A stretch of DNA of 10,653 bases from Firmicutes bacterium UBA1426 (GTDB taxonomy: Bacteria; Bacillota; Clostridia; Peptostreptococcales; Anaerovoracaceae), in contig DCUA01000226.1 in NCBI GenBank assembly GCA_002329675.1, positions 7,532 to 18,184 of the forward strand, given 5' to 3'. Shown one piece after another: positions 7,741 to 10,653 of this stretch. Positions within the stretch are counted from its first letter, which is position 1. The number at the start of each line of letters is the position of its first letter. Under the pieces are notes generated by a model, which was not told the DNA's origin, searched no databases, and was given only the letters and a program-made list of their open reading frames with translations. Position numbers and translations under genes: made by a program.

Positions 7741-7768
7741 GATTGCCGGGGTGTTATGCCCTGCAATC
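7741..7768 (-). promoter_or_regulatory. Hairpin in the rpsJ-rplC intergenic RNA
   Basis: In the coding-strand RNA, GATTGC pairs with GCAATC (6 bp), then an A.G mismatch, then GGG with CCC, closing an 8-nt loop. It lies in an unusually long 93-nt spacer between rpsJ and rplC and ends about 12 nt upstream of the rplC ribosome-binding site. No run of U follows it, so it is not a classical intrinsic terminator. It could be an RNA processing site, a translational control element for rplC-rplD, or a simple stabilising structure. The base pairing is seen; any function is inference. Confidence 0.5.
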
Positions 7769-7809
7769 ATACTAAGACTTTTACATATTTATCTCGCGCA
7801 AGTCTCGTG

Positions 7810-8118
7810 CTACAGTTTTATTTCGATATCCACGCCCGCCGGCATATCCAGTTTCATCAAAGCATCGATGGTCTTGGTGGATGGGGAAAGGATATCGATA
7901 AGTCTTTTGTGGGTCCTCTGCTCGAACTGTTCCCTGCTGTCCTTGTACTTGTGGACTGCCCTCAGAATGGTCACGACCTGTTTCTCTGTGGGAAGCGGGA
8001 TAGGTCCGGATACTTCCGCCCCTGTCTTTTTTGCTGTCTCTACGATCTTGGCTGCCGATTGATCCAATGCCTTGTGATCGTATGCCTTCAGTTTGATTCT
8101 GATTTTCTGTGCGCTCAT
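7810..8118 (-). CDS. rpsJ: 30S ribosomal protein S10
   Basis: S10 lies in the head of the small subunit near S3 and S14, and as NusE it joins NusB in transcription antitermination complexes. The 102-aa product begins [20 protein letters not shown] and contains [36 protein letters not shown] (56-75) and ends [11 protein letters not shown], all typical of Gram-positive S10. Start ATG 8118 has AAGGAGGA (8124-8131) 5 nt upstream; the open frame further upstream to 8175 has no family similarity and is leader RNA. It is the first gene of the transcription unit, behind its own promoter and a leader of about 254 nt. Confidence 0.98.
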   Translation of the reverse strand: MSAQKIRIKLKAYDHKALDQSAAKIVETAKKTGAEVSGPIPLPTEKQVVTILRAVHKYKDSREQFEQRTHKRLIDILSPSTKTIDALMKLDMPAGVDIEIKL

Positions 8119-8373
8119 TTTCTTCCTCCTTGCTGCACCTGTCTGCAGGCGCTTTCGTACGTTTTCGCTATGCATGTACGGGGAATTACTTGGTACACCC
8201 TGCCGTGCGTATCTCTGGCTTTTAGTAAAATCGCACGACCTTAATCCCCTCGTCCTCTTCGAGAGAGGGCAATTCTCAGTAGAAATTCTCCGATAGCACG
8301 GTAACTTCCTACCTCATCGCATTTATTGTATCGGCCTTTGATCCACTCAAAAATACCGCTACAATCGCAAGCT
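8119..8373 (-). promoter_or_regulatory. S10 operon 5' leader RNA with several stem-loops
   Basis: From the predicted start near 8372 to rpsJ is about 254 nt without a credible gene. Base pairing visible in transcript order: CCGATA/TATCGG closing 8290-8334 with an inner GGTA/TACC hairpin; CCCTC/GAGGG plus TCTC/GAGG around a GAA loop (8247-8269, 2-nt bulge); an 8-bp stem GTCGTGCG/CGCACGGC (8202-8239, one G.U); alternative GTAC pairings (8156-8198); and GCGCCTG/CAGGTGC with a CAGA tetraloop (8135-8152), ending 3 nt before the ribosome-binding site of rpsJ. No stem is followed by a U-tract. In gammaproteobacteria the S10 leader binds L4 and controls both transcription and translation. Whether this leader does so is inference. 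Confidence 0.6.
8135..8152 (-). promoter_or_regulatory. Hairpin immediately upstream of the rpsJ ribosome-binding site
   Basis: Seven pairs, GCGCCTG with CAGGTGC (one G.U), close a CAGA tetraloop. The stem ends 3 nt before AAGGAGGA. A shorter alternative, CTGCA with TGCAG, uses the same bases and ends even closer to the ribosome-binding site, so the two are mutually exclusive. Such placement could modulate ribosome access to the first gene of the operon. The pairing is seen by eye; folding energy was not computed. Confidence 0.5.
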
Positions 8374-8378
8374 TTATC

Positions 8379-8407
8379 AGTATATAGTAGGATAAAACAG
8401 ATTGCAA
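8379..8407 (-). promoter_or_regulatory. Sigma-A-type promoter of the S10 operon
   Basis: On the minus strand TTGCAA (8402-8407) and TATACT (8379-8384) are separated by exactly 17 nt, giving 4/6 and 5/6 matches to the consensus hexamers. Directly upstream, an A-tract of nine followed by TCAAATTT (about 8410-8427) looks like an UP element, which is common at strongly expressed ribosomal promoters. Transcription would begin at about 8372-8373. No better promoter was found closer to rpsJ. Confidence 0.75.
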
Positions 8408-8742
8408 GGGAAATTTGATTTTTTTTTGAAAAAGTCGAAAATCATCGTAGAATAGTCTGATAATTTCAAGCCTTTGCGGCCTCAGCATCCATACACTCCA
8501 CCTGGCGTATCATATTATAAGCATATATTGCATTTCTTCATTTATAATGCCCAATATATTGATCACTTCAACATTATCTTTGTTCCTTTGCAGTGGTATG
8601 TCTTTCAAACCGGAACAATCCGCTGTTTATCCATCTTTGACCGAAAAATTTTCTGTGCGGTTGCTCTAGAACCCCGTTATTTTTATTATTTTTGGTCAAT
8701 TATAGCATTATCCAAAATTATTATTCTTTTATTATAGATATC
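8408..8742. other. AT-rich intergenic region without a gene
   Basis: This stretch lies between the divergent S10-operon and Lrp-gene promoters. It is AT-rich and holds no gene I can support: the one open frame (8474-8737, plus) begins at TTG with no ribosome-binding site and encodes a low-complexity, aromatic- and Ile-rich sequence. A perfect 10-bp palindrome CAATATATTG occurs at 8552-8561, with a similar CATATATTG at 8522-8530. A TATAAT hexamer on the minus strand (8514-8519) lacks a good -35. These AT-rich repeats could be protein-binding sites, for example for the adjacent Lrp-type regulator, but that is speculative. Confidence 0.6.
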
Positions 8743-8770
8743 TTTACATTTTAATGCATTATGCTACTAT
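8743..8770 (+). promoter_or_regulatory. Predicted promoter of the Lrp/AsnC gene, with palindrome in the spacer
   Basis: TTTACA (8743-8748, 5/6 to consensus) and TACTAT (8765-8770, 4/6) are 16 nt apart, and TGC directly precedes the -10 as an extended -10 element. The predicted start is near 8777, about 40 nt before the ATG. The spacer carries the perfect palindrome TAATGCATTA (8752-8761), a plausible operator through which the regulator could control its own gene. Confidence 0.55.
8752..8761. promoter_or_regulatory. Perfect palindrome TAATGCATTA, possible operator
   Basis: The 10-bp sequence equals its own reverse complement and lies between the -35 and -10 of the predicted promoter of the downstream Lrp/AsnC gene. 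Lrp-family proteins bind short degenerate AT-rich inverted repeats, often at their own promoter. Position and symmetry fit, but a 10-bp palindrome in AT-rich DNA can arise by chance. Confidence 0.4.
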
Positions 8771-8817
8771 GAAGACAAATGCACGATGTAATATTTTGTC
8801 GCAGGAGACGGTAGAAC

Positions 8818-9270
8818 ATGGATAATATCGATATTAAAATTTTGAGCCACCTAAAAGAAAATTCCCGGATAAGTGCATCGGAGATCGGCGATAAAGTTAA
8901 CATGTCTGTCTCTGCTGTCATTGAGCGTATTAAAAAGATGGAGAATTCCGGGATCATCAAGCAATATACTTTGATCCTGGACCCAAAGCTTACCAATCAG
9001 GACGTATCTGCGTTCATCTCCATCAGCCTGGATCATCCCAAATATAATGAAAGTTTTATTTCAAGTGTAATTGCCCACAAGCAAATCGTAGAATGCCATT
9101 ACATCACCGGAGATTCGGACTTTTTACTGAAGGTAGTCATTGATTCAACGGGCTCACTGGAAAAAGTTCTGAACGATATTAAGAGCATCCAGGGAGTATC
9201 CATGACGAGAACGCTGGTAGTGCTCTCAACGGTAAAGAACGAATACACGGTTCTCCCCGAAGACCTGTAG
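8818..9270 (+). CDS. Lrp/AsnC family transcriptional regulator
   Basis: The 150-aa protein has the family's two-part design. Residues 1-50 form a winged helix-turn-helix starting MDNIDIKILSHLKENSRISA, with ISASEIGDKVNMSVSAVIERIKKMENSGII (about 18-47) as the recognition unit, followed by IKQYTLILDP. Residues about 63-140 form the RAM (ACT-like) effector and oligomerisation domain, with VECHYITGDSDFLLKV (91-106) as its signature. Such proteins usually sense amino acids. AGGAG (8803-8807) is 10 nt before the ATG. The pntAA gene follows 71 nt downstream on the same strand with no terminator between, so the regulator probably serves the transhydrogenase and itself. The ligand cannot be told from sequence. 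Confidence 0.93.
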   Translation: MDNIDIKILSHLKENSRISASEIGDKVNMSVSAVIERIKKMENSGIIKQYTLILDPKLTNQDVSAFISISLDHPKYNESFISSVIAHKQIVECHYITGDSDFLLKVVIDSTGSLEKVLNDIKSIQGVSMTRTLVVLSTVKNEYTVLPEDL

Positions 9271-9341
9271 TCGTTTTTATCCAATTGTTTCGGATCTATT
9301 ATATCTTACATATACATTATGAACAAAATGGAGGGATTGCT
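9271..9341 (+). other. Short spacer between the Lrp-type gene and pntAA
   Basis: The 71 nt are AT-rich and contain the pntAA ribosome-binding site GGAGGG (9330-9335). I find no hairpin with U-tract and no promoter with two good hexamers, so read-through from the regulator gene is the simplest reading. A weak pntAA promoter cannot be excluded. Confidence 0.45.
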
Positions 9342-10499
9342 ATGATTATCGGTGTACCAAAGGAAATTATGCACGGTGAACTGCGGGTTTCCGCTATTCC
9401 TGAGACAGTGGAAAAGTTAGTGAAGAGCGGTGCCGAGGTTCTCGTAGAGAAGTCGGCGGGGGTGGGTGCCCACTACCTTGATTCTCAATATGAAGAAGCA
9501 GGCGCAAGGCTCGTTGATGATGTTGCAGAACTTTACGAGAAGGCAGACGTTATATTAAAGGTAAAGGAGCCGCAGTTTAACCAGGCTAAAGGAGTTCATG
9601 AGGTAGAGATGATGCACGAAGGTCAATATCTCATTACCTTCCTTCACCCTGCAGCTCCGGTCAATCACGAAATGATCAAGAATTTAGCGCGGAAAGGTGT
9701 TATCGGACTTACTCTGGACGGGGTGCCCCGCATATCCAGAGCACAGAACATGGATGCTCTGACTTCAATGAGCACTTGTGCCGGATACAAGGGGATTTTG
9801 CTTGCTGCCAATGAGCTGTCCAAGTTCGTTCCCCAGATCTTCTGCGCAGTAGGTATGATCAAACCGGTAAATACATTGATCATCGGCACCGGCGTAGGCG
9901 GACTTCAGGCGCTGGCAACCGCCAAGAGACTGGGATCCGTCGTCTATGCAGCAGACATTCGGCCTGATGCTGCAGAACAGGCAAAGAGCCTTGGCGCAAA
10001 AGTTGTTGATACAGGTGTTCCCGCAGATCTGGCTGTAGGTCAGGGCGGCTATGCTCTTTCTCTTTCTGAGGAAGTTTTGAAAAACGAGCGTGAGCTCCTT
10101 AAGGAAACCGTTGCACAGATGGATATCGTCTTCTGCGGCGCTTTGGTTCCGGGCAAGCTGGCACCCATATTGCTTACAGAAGAAATGGTTGCTTCCATGG
10201 CTCCCGGCTCAGTAATCGTAGATATCTCCATCGACCAGGGTGGCAACTGCGCAATTACCGAACCCGGCGAAGTCGTTGTGAAGCACGGCGTAACCATTAT
10301 CGGAATCAAAAACATCCCGGGAATGCTGGCCACCAGCTCCACCTGGATGTTCGCAAACAATATCTATCATTTAGTTAACTATCTGACCAAGGACGGAAAG
10401 ATCGAACTCGACCGTAACGATGAAATCGTTGCTTCTATTTTGACCACAATTGGCGGCGAAATCGTTCACGCAGGGGCAAAGGAAGCCATGGGTCTGTAG
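9342..10499 (+). CDS. pntAA: NAD(P)+ transhydrogenase, subunit alpha part 1 (NAD-binding domain I)
   Basis: This is the soluble NAD(H)-binding subunit of the proton-translocating transhydrogenase, which drives NADH + NADP+ to NAD+ + NADPH with the proton gradient. The 385-aa product from ATG 9342 (GGAGGG 6 nt upstream) matches the roughly 380-aa separate form. The open frame extends upstream to 9285 but that part is not family-like. Visible features: MIIGVPKEI and the N-terminal alanine-dehydrogenase-like lobe; PRISRAQNMDAL with Arg130, Gln135 and Asp138, matching the RQD loop of the Rhodospirillum rubrum enzyme; a Rossmann GTGVGG (182-187) followed by ADIRP with Asp205, expected for NAD; the mobile loop GGYA with Tyr237; GALVPGKLAPILLTEEMV; and SIDQGGNCAIT. 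Related alanine dehydrogenases lack the RAQxMDAL pattern. pntAB follows after 26 nt. Confidence 0.95.
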   Translation: MIIGVPKEIMHGELRVSAIPETVEKLVKSGAEVLVEKSAGVGAHYLDSQYEEAGARLVDDVAELYEKADVILKVKEPQFNQAKGVHEVEMMHEGQYLITFLHPAAPVNHEMIKNLARKGVIGLTLDGVPRISRAQNMDALTSMSTCAGYKGILLAANELSKFVPQIFCAVGMIKPVNTLIIGTGVGGLQALATAKRLGSVVYAADIRPDAAEQAKSLGAKVVDTGVPADLAVGQGGYALSLSEEVLKNERELLKETVAQMDIVFCGALVPGKLAPILLTEEMVASMAPGSVIVDISIDQGGNCAITEPGEVVVKHGVTIIGIKNIPGMLATSSTWMFANNIYHLVNYLTKDGKIELDRNDEIVASILTTIGGEIVHAGAKEAMGL

Positions 10500-10525
10500 T
10501 TTATACATTTGGAGGAATTAATATT

Positions 10526-10653
10526 ATGCATCCCTTAGTACTGGTTGGACTGTTTGTAATATGCGCGCTGGTTGGCTATAAGATCATCACCAATGTCCCC
10601 AGCCTGTTACACACACCTTTAATGACCGCCATGAACGCACTGGCAGGAATCGC
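10526..10653 (+). CDS. pntAB: NAD(P)+ transhydrogenase, subunit alpha part 2 (membrane), truncated by window edge
   Basis: The first 42 codons of the short membrane subunit are present. They begin MHPLVLVGLFVICALVGYKI, a first transmembrane helix (about residues 3-20), followed by ITNVPSLLHTPLMTAMNALAGI, the near-invariant VPxxLHTPLMxxxNAxxGI motif of this subunit. GGAGGA (10511-10516) is 9 nt before the ATG. The subunit is usually about 90-140 aa with three helices and forms part of the proton channel with PntB, whose gene normally follows and is probably just outside the window. The identification rests on the motif and position next to pntAA. Confidence 0.9.
   Translation, partial: MHPLVLVGLFVICALVGYKIITNVPSLLHTPLMTAMNALAGI

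Noticed and set aside
7741..7768. Intrinsic terminator between rpsJ and rplC
   Set aside because: The stem is not followed by a U-tract in the transcript, and termination here would cut off the rest of an essential operon.
7717..7770. N-terminal extension of L3 from an upstream ATG
   Set aside because: The extension overlaps the hairpin at 7741-7768, has no match to the L3 family, and the ATG at 7716 has a well-spaced ribosome-binding site and the expected MKTILGKKIGMTQ start.
8119..8175. N-terminal extension of S10 from an upstream ATG
   Set aside because: The upstream residues are Arg/Lys-rich leader-derived sequence; AAGGAGGA is positioned for ATG 8118, which gives the standard 102-aa S10.
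8410..8460. T-run with short inverted repeat read as a terminator on the plus strand
   Set aside because: No gene lies upstream on the plus strand to terminate, the stem would be only A-T pairs, and the A-tract is better explained as the UP element of the minus-strand promoter.
8474..8737. Plus-strand open frame of 87 codons in the AT-rich intergenic region
   Set aside because: It begins at TTG with no ribosome-binding site, overlaps no promoter logically, and its translation is low-complexity Ile/Phe/Tyr-rich with no recognisable motif; it looks like chance in AT-rich DNA.
9285..9341. Upstream extension of PntAA
   Set aside because: The extension translates to an Ile/Tyr-rich stretch unlike the family, while ATG 9342 has GGAGGG at 6 nt and gives the expected MIIGVPKE start.
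9342..10499. Alanine dehydrogenase instead of PntAA
   Set aside because: The RAQNMDAL loop, GGYA mobile loop, PGKLAP motif and the following pntAB gene all point to transhydrogenase domain I.

Overview
The window holds most of a bacterial S10-spc ribosomal protein operon on the minus strand (about positions 1-8407). To its right, divergently transcribed on the plus strand, are a Lrp/AsnC-type regulator and the start of a proton-translocating NAD(P)+ transhydrogenase operon (about 8743-10653). I see no mobile element, CRISPR array, tRNA or rRNA, and no strong case for an entirely new system. The points worth a second look lie in the untranslated RNA and in unusual tails and loops of ordinary ribosomal proteins.

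Organism: probably a Clostridia-class Firmicute. The evidence is the strong AAGGAGG-type ribosome-binding sites before nearly every gene, the short zinc-ribbon S14 (type Z, 61 aa), the Gram-positive style of S10, S8 and L24, moderate GC with AT-rich intergenic DNA, and a separate pntAA/pntAB arrangement. The exact family cannot be fixed from this sequence.

Layout in transcription order, from 8407 down to 1: a sigma-A-type promoter with an upstream A-tract; a leader of about 254 nt with several predicted stem-loops; then rpsJ, rplC, rplD, rplW, rplB, rpsS, rplV, rpsC, rplP, rpmC, rpsQ, rplN, rplX, rplE, rpsN, rpsH, rplF and rplR (3' end outside the window). Most junctions are 12-28 nt. Two are TAATG overlaps (rplD/rplW and rplP/rpmC). 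One is unusually long: the 93 nt between rpsJ and rplC, which contains a good hairpin. No internal terminator or strong internal promoter was seen, so the 18 genes look like one transcription unit that continues off the left edge (normally to rpsE, rpmD, rplO and secY).

On the plus strand, an AT-rich gap (8408-8742) leads to an extended -10 promoter whose spacer carries a perfect 10-bp palindrome. Then come the Lrp/AsnC regulator gene (8818-9270), pntAA (9342-10499) and the first 42 codons of pntAB (10526 to the edge). The regulator probably controls its own promoter and the transhydrogenase genes behind it, linking an amino-acid-type signal to NADPH/NADH balance; this is inference from gene order.

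Several ribosomal proteins have individual traits: S3 has a tail of about 80 residues, basic then acidic; the L22 exit-tunnel loop lacks two basic residues present in E. coli; the L3 loop near the peptidyl transferase centre is divergent; rplE starts at TTG and rpsN at GTG.
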